Source: CAZEBW01 sp964510205 (GTDB lineage Bacteria > Chloroflexota > Anaerolineae > VGOG01). Taken from it: DNA of 19,340 nucleotides. Below, in pieces: positions 1 to 6,018 of this stretch. The position numbers and the translations under genes were made by a program. The stretch's first letter is position 1. Each line of letters begins with the position of its first letter. The DNA lies in NCBI GenBank assembly GCA_964510205.1, contig CAZEBW010000068.1, positions 1-19,340 on the forward strand. The letters run 5' to 3'. The notes under the pieces were generated by a model. The model searched no databases, had not been told where the DNA came from, and saw only the letters and a list, made by a program, of their open reading frames with translations.

Positions 1-11
1 TCCGACGAATT

Positions 12-75
12 GACGGATTACCAATCCGTCCTACAACCGAGATGAAACACACCCGTTTGATTTTGGCGGTTGTAG
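12..75. repeat. Palindromic repeat upstream of the SUMF1 gene
   Basis: Two inverted repeats are visible. GACGGATT (12-19) pairs with AATCCGTC (23-30), and CTACAACCG (31-39) pairs with CGGTTGTAG (67-75). A related element, with the same AATCCGT and TTGTAG ends, lies at 3750-3822, so this looks like one member of an interspersed family. No gene is seen before position 100. Confidence 0.6.
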
Positions 76-99
76 CGACGTATCAACGAGGAGGTTAAG

Positions 100-945
100 A
101 TGATGGTGAGGAAAGAGAGAGGTGTAATAGACGTCGTACTGACGCTTTGCCTGCTGTTGGTTCTGCTGGCTTTGATCGCCGCTTGCAGCAGCGAGCCTTC
201 TTGCAGCGGAGGAGAAGGTGAGCCGGACATGGTTCTAATTCCTGCAGGGGAGTTCATCATGGGCGATGATGACGGCGACGATGACGAGAAGCCGGAGCGG
301 GAGGTCTACCTGGATGAGTTCTGCATTGACAAGTACGAGGTGACCAACGCCCAGTACAAAGAGTGCGTGGAGGCTGGAGTCTGCAATCCCCCCGCTCGCG
401 ACGCCTCCCCTAGCCGACTCTCGTACTATGACAATCCTGAGTTCGATTATTATCCCGTTATCTGGGTCGCCTGGGATGATGCGCAAACCTATTGCCAGTG
501 GAGGGGCAAGCGGCTGCCGACCGAGGCGGAGTGGGAGAAGGCGGCGCGGGGGACCGATGAACGCCTCTGGCCCTGGGGTAACAGCGAACCCGATGCCAGC
601 AAAGTAAACCTGTGCGACGTGAATTGCACCTATGAGTGGAAAGAAGAGCACCTTGATGATGGCTACTCGGACACGGCGCCTGTGGGGAGCTTCGAGGCGG
701 GTAAGAGTCCTTATGGCGTCTACAACATGGGGGGCAACGTCCGTGAGTGGACGGCCGATTGGTATGCTCCCGACTACTACGTAAACGCTCCCGACCGCAA
801 TCCCCAAGGGCCGGATTCCGGCATAGGCAGGGCCTTGCGGGGCGGCTCATGGCGCAGCAACATACCGGTCGCTCGCAGCACTTATCGTCTTTGGTACGAT
901 CCTGGTGTCAAGGACGAATACATTGGATTCCGTTGCGCCAAGTAG
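100..945 (+). CDS. SUMF1/FGE-sulfatase-domain lipoprotein
   Basis: This is a 281-residue exported protein. The N-terminus has a hydrophobic stretch ending in a lipobox (LIAAC, Cys near residue 29), so it is probably a lipoprotein. A strong Shine-Dalgarno, GAGGAGG (88-94), precedes the ATG at 100. The rest is a SUMF1 (formylglycine-generating-enzyme-like, C-type-lectin-like fold) domain. Family landmarks are VLIPAGEFIMG, YEVTNAQYKECV, RLPTEAEWEKAARG, YGVYNMGGNVREWTADW, LRGGSW and the closing IGFRCAK. Catalytic FGE needs two closely spaced cysteines in the segment after GGSW. Here that segment (RSNIPVARSTYRLWYDPGV) has none, so sulfatase activation is unlikely. A structural, ligand-binding or other SUMF1-type role is more probable. 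An intrinsic terminator follows at 983-1018. Confidence 0.88.
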   Translation: MMVRKERGVIDVVLTLCLLLVLLALIAACSSEPSCSGGEGEPDMVLIPAGEFIMGDDDGDDDEKPEREVYLDEFCIDKYEVTNAQYKECVEAGVCNPPARDASPSRLSYYDNPEFDYYPVIWVAWDDAQTYCQWRGKRLPTEAEWEKAARGTDERLWPWGNSEPDASKVNLCDVNCTYEWKEEHLDDGYSDTAPVGSFEAGKSPYGVYNMGGNVREWTADWYAPDYYVNAPDRNPQGPDSGIGRALRGGSWRSNIPVARSTYRLWYDPGVKDEYIGFRCAK

Positions 946-982
946 CGCGGCGTCCTGAGGCCGCTGCTGAGTTTGTGCAGAA

Positions 983-1018
983 AGAGAGTCCGGAAATCGA
1001 GCTCCGGGCTCTCTTTTT
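983..1018 (+). terminator. Intrinsic terminator after the SUMF1 gene
   Basis: AGAGAGTCCGGA (983-994) pairs with TCCGGGCTCTCT (1003-1014) apart from a central mismatch, around an 8-nt loop, and is followed by a T run (1014-1018). It lies 38 bases past the stop codon at 943-945. Confidence 0.85.
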
Positions 1019-1134
1019 GGAGTTTGGACAAACGCATAGAGGCAGTCAGAAACCAGGTTTTTAGAGTCCTTTGTACCACAGCCATCTGCCAATTGCGGGC
1101 GTTTTCATTTCGTGAGCGTATCGCATTGGGGACA

Positions 1135-1191
1135 CGTAGTGACGATTCAGTCGTCGTTCCCACCGCAAAAGCGACTGAAGTCGCTACTACG
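1135..1191. repeat. Imperfect palindromic repeat
   Basis: CGTAGTGACGATTCAGTCG on the left is the imperfect reverse complement of CGACTGAAGTCGCTACTACG on the right, forming a hairpin of about 57 bases. It sits alone in the 358-base gene-free gap 946-1303, which otherwise holds the terminator at 983-1018 and the promoter at 1260-1288. It looks like an interspersed repeat rather than a terminator, because no T run follows. Confidence 0.6.
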
Positions 1192-1259
1192 TCTGCCCAT
1201 AATGCCCTTGAGAAGCAGCTTTGGCATGTCCCAAACTCGGTACGCTCGCTCATTTCTCT

Positions 1260-1288
1260 TTGACTAGAGGCTGTTTTGTTGGTATAAT
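1260..1288 (+). promoter_or_regulatory. Sigma-70-type promoter of the deoxynucleoside kinase
   Basis: TTGACT (1260-1265) and a perfect TATAAT (1283-1288) are separated by 17 bases. Transcription would start near 1295, leaving a leader of only about 10 bases before the GTG at 1304. Translation may therefore be nearly leaderless. Confidence 0.8.
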
Positions 1289-1303
1289 CAGGTCGAAAGT
1301 GGG

Positions 1304-1969
1304 GTGGTCGGCGTGGCTAAACATCTCATCTTGGTGGCTGGCAACATCGGCGCGGGCAAGACGAGCCTGACGGAGCGGCTCGCGGCCCGCTTGGGCTGGC
1401 AGGCGGCCTACGAATCTGTGGCCGACAATCCCTACCTGGGCGACTTCTACCAAGATATGCCAAGCTGGAGCTTTCATCTCCAGATTTTCTTCTTGGGCCA
1501 CCGAGCGATCCAGCACCGAACGCTGGCCGCTGCGCCCACCTCGGCCATCATTGACCGCAGCATCTACGAGGATGGCTACGTTTTCGCCCGCGCTCTGTAC
1601 CAGTTGGGCAACATGACCGAGCGAGATTACTATGCCTATCGCCGCCTCTTCGATTTAGTGGTGAATGACTTGCCCGTACCTGCGCTGCTTCTCTATCTGC
1701 AAGCCTCTGTTCCCACTCTATTGCACCGCATCCGTAATCGCAGTCGAGACATTGAGGCCGGCATCACCGCCGATTATCTGGCCCTGCTCGATTCTTTCTA
1801 CGAGGACTGGCTGACCGAGTTCGATTTGTGTCCGGTGCTGACCATCCCGGCCGATCGCCTAGACTTCGTCCATTACACAGATCATCTGGAGATCATTATC
1901 GAGCGTATCGAGGACAAGCTGGCGGGCAAAGAAGTGGTCGTGTTTCCAACGAATTGTCCCCCATTGTGA
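1304..1969 (+). CDS. Deoxynucleoside kinase (dNK family)
   Basis: This 221-residue protein belongs to the deoxyadenosine/deoxyguanosine/deoxycytidine kinase family. Members phosphorylate deoxynucleosides to dNMPs with NTP as donor, for salvage in the cytoplasm. The P-loop GNIGAGKTS is at residues 13-21. The conserved DRS (about residues 84-86, in IIDRSIYEDGYVFA) and the arginine-rich lid RIRNRSRDIE are present, and the length is typical. The start is a GTG at 1304, with a second in-frame GTG at 1313. Neither has a strong Shine-Dalgarno, which fits the short leader from the promoter at 1260-1288. It ends 41 bases before wzz and may share its transcript. Substrate preference cannot be read from the sequence. 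Confidence 0.9.
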   Translation: MVGVAKHLILVAGNIGAGKTSLTERLAARLGWQAAYESVADNPYLGDFYQDMPSWSFHLQIFFLGHRAIQHRTLAAAPTSAIIDRSIYEDGYVFARALYQLGNMTERDYYAYRRLFDLVVNDLPVPALLLYLQASVPTLLHRIRNRSRDIEAGITADYLALLDSFYEDWLTEFDLCPVLTIPADRLDFVHYTDHLEIIIERIEDKLAGKEVVVFPTNCPPL

Positions 1970-2010
1970 ACAACACACAGCCCAAAATAGCGGGTAAAAG
2001 GAGAGCACTA

Positions 2011-3255
2011 ATGGAAGAGGAAATTGATCTGCGAGAGTACATAGACGTCATCGTCAGGCGCTGGAAGTGGATCGCCGGCGTCACCCTGGCGGCCGTGATC
2101 ACGGCAGCCGTGGTCAGCTTCTTGATTCTGTCCCCCATCTACGAAGCCAGGGCGGGGGTGGTCATCGTCAAGTCCCGGTCGGAGATCGCCTTCGAGCCCA
2201 AGTATCGCACCTTGACTGAGGAGGACATCGCCTCGCGGCGCAAGGCCCTGGAGGCCCTGGTGCGGAGCAGCTCGGTGGCTGCGGAGGTGATTGACAAGTT
2301 AGGATCAACTCTGGAGCCTGAGGAGCGCGAGGTGGGCGCGCTGCCGGAGATGGTGGAGACGGAGGTCAACGGCGATCTGATCAGCATCAAGGTCAAGGGG
2401 GAGGACGCCGCCAAAATCGCCGCCATCGCCAACGCTTGGGGCGAGGTCTACGAGAAGTACGTCAACAGGTTGTACAGTGGGAGCGTCCAATCGCCGGCCG
2501 ACATCCAGCCCCAGGTCGTCGAGGCCGAGAGCATCTATCAACAGGCCCAGGAAGCTTTGGCCAAGTTCACGGGAAACAACCAGATCGAGACCCTCACCCA
2601 AAAGATAGAGGACAAGCAGAATACCCTGGCCGACTACTATGCCACCAAGCGGCAGCTCGACCGACTCATCGCCGACGCCAGAGCGCTGCGGGATCAGTTG
2701 CGCCAGGAGACTTCATCCTCTCCCACGGGGACAGGCCATGATCTTTCCCTCATGCTGCTGCAAGCCAGCGCCTTCACGCTGTTATCGCCTGGATTGCCCG
2801 TTGAGCTTCAGCTTGCTTTTGATGAGAGGGTCGGTCTGGAGGGCAGCGCCGAGGAGCAGGCCCAGACCCTCGACGCGCTGCTCTCCATCCTGGAGGCCCG
2901 GCGGGAGGAGGTCCAATCACTCATTGACGAAGGGACCCTCCAGCAGGAGATACTGCAGCTTCAGGAGCAACTGGAGCGAGAGCAGGCCAGAAAACAGGAG
3001 CTGTCCAGCGCTCGAGACCTGGCCTGGGAGACCTACGACACCCTGGCCCGCAAAGAGGCCGAGATCGGCGTGGCTTCCCAGGTAACCGACACCGAGGTGC
3101 GCTTCGCCGTGACCGCCGTGCAGCCCAAAGAGCCTGTGGCTCCCAAGAAAAAACTGAACATCGCCATCGCCGGGGTGTTGGGGTTGATGGTGGGGGTGTT
3201 TGGGGCCTTCTTCATCGAGTTTTTAGAGGGCGGGGGAGAGCCAGACGAGCGTTGA
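2011..3255 (+). CDS. Wzz-type polysaccharide chain-length determinant / co-polymerase
   Basis: The protein has 414 residues with the start at ATG 2011, preceded by AAAAGGAGAG (1996-2005). The frame is open further upstream, but that stretch overlaps the kinase gene and lacks a ribosome site. It has Wzz (PCP) architecture. A short cytoplasmic N-terminus (LREYIDVIVRRWKW) leads into a first membrane helix at about residues 20-41. A long periplasmic/extracytoplasmic part follows, rich in Q/E/L/A coiled coil (about 170-350). The conserved proline segment AVQPKEPVAPKKK then leads into a second membrane helix ending GAFFIEFLEGG. No C-terminal tyrosine-kinase domain is fused. It would set the chain length of, or assist export of, a surface polysaccharide. 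That fits the flippase at 11786, about 8.5 kb downstream. Confidence 0.9.
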   Translation: MEEEIDLREYIDVIVRRWKWIAGVTLAAVITAAVVSFLILSPIYEARAGVVIVKSRSEIAFEPKYRTLTEEDIASRRKALEALVRSSSVAAEVIDKLGSTLEPEEREVGALPEMVETEVNGDLISIKVKGEDAAKIAAIANAWGEVYEKYVNRLYSGSVQSPADIQPQVVEAESIYQQAQEALAKFTGNNQIETLTQKIEDKQNTLADYYATKRQLDRLIADARALRDQLRQETSSSPTGTGHDLSLMLLQASAFTLLSPGLPVELQLAFDERVGLEGSAEEQAQTLDALLSILEARREEVQSLIDEGTLQQEILQLQEQLEREQARKQELSSARDLAWETYDTLARKEAEIGVASQVTDTEVRFAVTAVQPKEPVAPKKKLNIAIAGVLGLMVGVFGAFFIEFLEGGGEPDER

Positions 3256-3285
3256 GATCCGTGCTGGCCTTTCGACCAGAGGGGT

Positions 3286-3792
3286 ATGGTCTTGTTGAAC
3301 ACCAAAACGGATCTGGCTTACGAGCGACGGCTGCGCCAGGGCGGTGATCTGTTGTTGCGCGAGGCCAGTGCGTTCTTCGCCGGCGGCGGCGCGCTGCGCC
3401 AGACTTTGCACCGGCTGGTGAAGCAACTGATGGCTGAGGGCATCCCCTACGCCCTGCTGGGTGGGCTGGCATTGGGCGAGCACGGATATCCGCGGCTGAC
3501 TCAGGATATTGACGTGCTTCTATCACCAGCCGGCCTGGCGCACTTTCGGGGGCGGTTGGTGGACCGCGGCTATCGCCCCGCCCTTCGACAGCCCTTCGAC
3601 TGGGCTCAGGACAGGGCTCAGGGCAAGCCATTCGAAGGGGCACAGAAGACGTTTCGAGACAGTGAGACGGGAGTGCGCATCGAGGTCGTCACCACAGGCG
3701 AGTATCCCGGTGACGGGCTGCCCAAGCCAGTGGCGTTCCCTCCACGCCACTACAGCGGATTGAGAAGCCAACGGATTTCTTGCTCCGCTTGA
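3286..3792 (+). pseudogene. Nucleotidyltransferase-like gene, invaded and 3'-truncated by repeats
   Basis: The frame encodes 168 residues. The segment YALLGGLALGEHGYPRLTQDIDVLL resembles the nucleotidyltransferase fold (a GG-A-L motif followed by DxD-like DID) of AbiEii/DUF1814-type and related proteins, some of which are toxin-antitoxin components. AGAGGGG lies just before ATG 3286. Two palindromic elements sit in the gene. One at 3577-3640 is read through in frame and adds about 20 residues including PFDWAQDRAQGKPFEG. The other, at 3750-3822, replaces the expected C-terminal part after PVAFP, so the frame ends in unrelated residues (SGLRSQRISCSA). It is probably a truncated, non-functional copy. 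A short functional protein cannot be excluded. Confidence 0.6.
3577..3640. repeat. Palindromic element inserted in frame in a coding region
   Basis: CCCTTCGA (3581-3588) pairs with TCGAAGGG (3632-3639). Nested inside, AGCCC (3590-3594) pairs with GGGCT (3602-3606). The internal text TTCGACTGGGCTCAGGACAG resembles the element at 8162-8213, which has the same TCGACAGG...CCTGAGC theme. The insertion keeps the reading frame open. Confidence 0.7.
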
Positions 3793-3822
3793 GCCATCCG
3801 TTTTATTCCCAATCCGTTGTAG
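3750..3822. repeat. Palindromic element truncating the nucleotidyltransferase gene
   Basis: CTACAGCGGATTG (3750-3762) and CAATCCGTTGTAG (3810-3822) are reverse complements except for one base. A nested ACGGAT/ATCCGT pair lies inside. It resembles the element at 12-75 and supplies the last codons and the stop of the upstream gene. Confidence 0.7.
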
Positions 3823-3887
3823 ACACTTTATGTCCAGGCGAACTCTCAACCGCCCTTCTTTCAGGCAGTCCAGGGCAGAAACGACGA

Positions 3888-3959
3888 TTTCTAGGGAAGA
3901 AAAAGATTTTTCTAGGGAAGAAAAAAAATTTTCTAGGGAAGAAACTAGCCGTTTCTAGG
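3888..3959. repeat. 21-bp A/T-rich tandem repeat, about 3.4 units
   Basis: TTTCTAGGGAAGAAA begins units at 3888, 3909 and 3930 (period exactly 21), and a partial TTTCTAGG starts at 3952. The 21-base period would be 7 codons if read. The surrounding open frame has no ribosome site and no recognisable protein, so it is treated as non-coding. Confidence 0.8.
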
Positions 3960-3985
3960 CGGGAAACCCATCGCTCGCCCTCCAC

Positions 3986-4029
3986 TTCACGCCAAATTCA
4001 CGCCAGCTTTACGCCAAATTCATGCCCAA
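3986..4029. promoter_or_regulatory. Four 11-bp direct repeats, candidate response-regulator site
   Basis: TTCACGCCAAA, TTCACGCCAGC, TTTACGCCAAA and TTCATGCCCAA are contiguous at 3986, 3997, 4008 and 4019. An 11-bp period places each copy on the same face of the helix. It is the spacing used by OmpR/PhoB-family regulators. A possible -10 TATACT lies at 4046-4051. The regulator and the regulated gene are not identified. Confidence 0.5.
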
Positions 4030-4060
4030 ACGGATCAATTGATGGTATACTTTGGATACC

Positions 4061-4691
4061 ATAGGGATTCACGGGTGGGGTCATTTCTGACCAACTGTAT
4101 TGGCAGCAGAAACTGACATCTTGGAAGTAGACTGGCTCCCATGCCCAGTAGCACCAACATTCTTACGCCGCATCGCTTTGAGAGAATGACCGAGTAATGG
4201 GACGGTAGTCTGGTAAAGCTGTACTACATCATGAATGATGTAGTTTGGGCAGTAGATAGCTTGTTTGGCAATACGGACTGGCACAAACTACAACTTTCAA
4301 GTTGTAGTGCAGCAAATAAAACCACCTTGCGGTTACCCGAGTGAGTTCTCAGAATTCATCATCCCTATGCAGCCTGAACAGCTAGAGGCGCCTCCCGAAA
4401 GTTTTTGGGGTAATCCTTGACTAGCGACCGCTGGTTGAGTAGCTTGTAGCGTAGCGAAGAGCGTATCGAAACCAAGGGAGCGGGTCACTCACAAGGCCGC
4501 TTGGTTTCGATACGGCCCTTTCACTGGCGTTTCAGGCCCTACTCAACCGGCGCTTCCGCACAAACCATTCAGCTGGCCTTTACCCTAAAAACTTATGAGA
4601 CCTCTAGTGCCCTTGCCCTCAGTCCTGCGTTTGTGTCAGATTTAGATGACCACACTACCTGCCAAAATCTGGACTATCCGTGAATCCCTAT
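4061..4691. mobile_element. Candidate MITE or decayed element with 14-bp inverted ends
   Basis: ATAGGGATTCACGG (4061-4074) is the exact reverse complement of CCGTGAATCCCTAT (4678-4691). The trinucleotide ACC flanks both ends (4058-4060 and 4692-4694). Alternatively, a TA target (IS630/mariner style) is duplicated just inside. The 631 bases between hold no recognisable transposase, but several hairpins: CTACATCAT/ATGATGTAG near 4226-4245, CTACAACTT/AAGTTGTAG near 4287-4306, and the large palindrome at 4433-4548. A non-autonomous element or a remnant is likely. Confidence 0.55.
4433..4548. repeat. Large nested palindrome inside the 631-bp element
   Basis: GGTTGAGTAG (4433-4442) pairs with CTACTCAACC (4539-4548). 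Inside it, GTATCGAAACCAAG (4463-4476) pairs with CTTGGTTTCGATAC (4500-4513). Both stems are perfect. Confidence 0.8.
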
Positions 4692-4808
4692 ACCACAAAA
4701 TGGAGAGTTGCGTTTTCGGCTGCGGGGGCGATTTCTCGCTGTCGCTCTGGATCGGTGCAAAATCTGCCCCTGCCAACCTATTTTAGACCCGCCCAAACGA
4801 CAACGAAC

Positions 4809-4841
4809 CTTAACCCGATCTTAACCCCGTCTTCCCGCTTT
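4809..4841 (+). promoter_or_regulatory. Three 11-bp repeats just upstream of the riboswitch promoter
   Basis: CTTAACCC, CTTAACCCC and CTTCCC begin at 4809, 4820 and 4831, an exact 11-base period. The array ends five bases before the -35 box at 4846. The position and spacing fit an activator site for an OmpR/PhoB-class regulator. The third copy is weaker. Confidence 0.4.
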
Positions 4842-4845
4842 GTCC

Positions 4846-4874
4846 TTGACAAAGGCGGAACTGTTTGTTATAAT
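4846..4874 (+). promoter_or_regulatory. Consensus sigma-70 promoter of the riboswitch
   Basis: TTGACA (4846-4851) and TATAAT (4869-4874) are both perfect and separated by 17 bases. Transcription would start near 4881, about 25-30 bases before the aptamer. Confidence 0.9.
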
Positions 4875-4904
4875 GTAAGTGTGCGAAGCGAAGGTACTTT
4901 CCCA

Positions 4905-5066
4905 ATTACATCCGCCAAAGGCAAACCCATCGAAAGGTGGGGACGCAAAGCCACGGGTCTGTCCCAGTGAGAAGTGATCAGGGAATCAGTGACTAGGGAA
5001 TCAGGGAACCTGATTGCCTGATCCCTGATTCCTGATTCCCTGATATGATAGCCGGGCTGCCGAAGA
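4905..5066 (+). promoter_or_regulatory. Cyclic di-GMP-I (GEMM) riboswitch aptamer
   Basis: The conserved aptamer core is present. GGCAAACC (4920-4927) starts P2. CCATC (4927-4931) pairs with GGTGG (4936-4940) around a GAAA tetraloop (4932-4935), followed by the invariant GGGACGCAAAGCC (4940-4952). The 3' half of P3 and the P1 strand are GATAGCCGGGCTGCCGAA (5047-5064), matching the GEMM-I consensus. The P3 arm opens with ACGGGTCT (4953-4960) and is extended by a repeat hairpin at 4977-5044. GEMM-I RNAs bind c-di-GMP and usually control motility, adhesion or surface genes. A terminator-like hairpin follows at 5073-5113. The next gene is a small antitoxin-like frame at 5326, so the regulated gene is unclear. 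Confidence 0.92.
4977..5044. repeat. Repeat hairpin inserted in the riboswitch P3 arm
   Basis: ATCAGGGAATCAG (4977-4989) pairs perfectly with CTGATTCCCTGAT (5032-5044). Inside, AATCAGGG (4999-5006) pairs with CCCTGATT (5023-5030). The motif CAGGGAATCAG is reiterated, as in dispersed repeats. The hairpin falls in the apical part of P3, a position that varies among GEMM aptamers, so the ligand-binding core is preserved. Confidence 0.8.
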
Positions 5067-5072
5067 CACTTC

Positions 5073-5113
5073 AGCGTGCTGTTGGAAGCAGGTCGGCCGG
5101 CGGCACGCTTTTT
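5073..5113 (+). terminator. Intrinsic terminator, likely riboswitch expression platform
   Basis: AGCGTGC (5073-5079) pairs with GCACGCT (5103-5109), and T residues run 5109-5113. It starts seven bases after the aptamer, the usual place for a transcription-terminating expression platform. Whether c-di-GMP promotes or prevents termination cannot be decided by eye. Confidence 0.7.
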
Positions 5114-5131
5114 GGTAGCATCATTACCTCG

Positions 5132-5205
5132 CCACGAGTCCTTCGGCTGTAAGCGAAAGCGGCCTCAGGACAGGTTTCACGAATGGCCACGAAAAAGAGG
5201 AAAAT
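5132..5205. repeat. 'gccacgaa' / 'cttacgcc' repeat fragment
   Basis: GCCACGAGTCCTTCGGCTGTAAGCG resembles the hairpin repeat at 6399-6463, and the following CACGAATGGCCACGAAAAAG resembles the repeats at 7680 and 9206. It fills part of the space between the riboswitch terminator and the first toxin-antitoxin gene. Confidence 0.5.
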
Positions 5206-5245
5206 TAAGCGAAGACTCTACTGAAAGAAGGTGATCTGCTGGCAA

Positions 5246-5276
5246 GACCCTAAAGGTTTTCAAAACCTTTAGGGTC
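5246..5276. repeat. Near-perfect 31-bp palindrome
   Basis: GACCCTAAAGGTTTT (5246-5260) and AAAACCTTTAGGGTC (5262-5276) are exact reverse complements around a single C. It sits between a Shine-Dalgarno-like AAGGTGAT (5229-5236) and the small gene at 5326. It may have separated a ribosome site from its start codon. Confidence 0.85.
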
Positions 5277-5325
5277 TCCAGGCCGCTTTTTTCAGGGGGC
5301 GATTGATAAAGAAGTCTTTCTGAGT

Positions 5326-5568
5326 ATGCTGGATCGGATGGGAGCTTCCGATCAGGAACTGGAAGAGGCAGGGCAGATGGTTGAGGCGCGGGAAGAAGCG
5401 CTGTCGCGGCTGGGGTTTCGGGCCGCCGTGAAACAAGTAGCGGCAGAGTCCGTGGCGCATTTCCGAGATTGGTGTTCCCGCCACGGGCTGGACTACGAGG
5501 CGATGAGTGAGGAGGAAATAGACGAGTGGTTGGCAGCCCGGCTTGCAGAGGTACGAGGTACCCCATGA
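5326..5568 (+). CDS. Small antitoxin-like protein paired with a PIN toxin
   Basis: This acidic, mostly helical frame of 80 residues has no family I can name. It is rich in E/A/L (EELEEAGQMVEAREEALSRLG) and ends with AMSEEEIDEWLAARLAEVRG. Its stop overlaps the start of the PIN-domain gene (ATGA, 5565-5568), the usual layout of antitoxin and toxin, and this is the main evidence for the call. ATG 5326 has no clear ribosome site. The frame is open upstream through the palindromic repeat at 5246-5276, so the true N-terminus may have been altered. Confidence 0.6.
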   Translation: MLDRMGASDQELEEAGQMVEAREEALSRLGFRAAVKQVAAESVAHFRDWCSRHGLDYEAMSEEEIDEWLAARLAEVRGTP

Positions 5569-5987
5569 TCAAGTCGGTCAACGACACCAACGTCTGGATC
5601 GCGGGTATCAATTGGGACAGAGGAACTGGGTACCAGATTCGGTTGCACTGGGAGGCAAGGCGGTTTCGGCATTTCATCTCGGCTGAGATCCTGCACGAGA
5701 TTATCCGTGTGTTAAGAGAGGTATTCGAGTACCCCGACGAGAAGCTCTATGACTGGTACTGGTTGTTGCTGGTCGGTTCAATATTCGTAGTCCCCCGTGT
5801 AATGATCAACGTCATTGAGGAAGATCCGGATGATAACAAGTTCGTAGCCTGCGCCATTGAAGGCGGAGTGGACTACATCGTATCGGAGGACAAGGACTTG
5901 CAGCGTTTGCGAAGGTACGACTCCATTACAGTGCTGGGCAAACACGAGTTTTTGGAGGTCCTGGAAGCAGAAGAGACAGCGGGGTAA
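5565..5987 (+). CDS. PIN-domain toxin (COG1569-type)
   Basis: A 140-residue PIN-domain protein, of the kind annotated as a toxin-antitoxin toxin component. It would be a metal-dependent RNase. Acidic residues expected at the active site are visible: Asp7 in SVNDTNVW, Glu in SAEILHEII, Asp in EEDPDDNKFVACA (about 87-90) and Asp in VSEDKDLQRL. The ATG at 5565 overlaps the stop of the upstream gene by the ATGA arrangement, suggesting translational coupling. The frame is open 13 codons further upstream, but starting there would leave a long overlap. Confidence 0.85.
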   Translation: MIKSVNDTNVWIAGINWDRGTGYQIRLHWEARRFRHFISAEILHEIIRVLREVFEYPDEKLYDWYWLLLVGSIFVVPRVMINVIEEDPDDNKFVACAIEGGVDYIVSEDKDLQRLRRYDSITVLGKHEFLEVLEAEETAG

Positions 5988-6018
5988 GAATTACGCTCTG
6001 AATCAAAAGTGAAAATTT

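Noticed and set aside
235..807. 190-codon open frame on the minus strand
   Set aside because: It lies wholly antisense to the well-supported SUMF1 gene and has a low-complexity I/V/R composition without motifs.
3780..4064. 94-codon frame with repeated FLGKKK heptads
   Set aside because: The heptads come from the 21-bp tandem repeat. There is no ribosome site and the frame crosses two other repeat arrays.
4081..4284. 67-codon minus-strand frame inside the 631-bp element, possible transposase piece
   Set aside because: No transposase motif is visible, and it spans a hairpin repeat.
4433..4548. Terminator or tRNA-like structure
   Set aside because: The nested palindrome has no T run, no cloverleaf and no CCA end, and it looks like a dispersed repeat.
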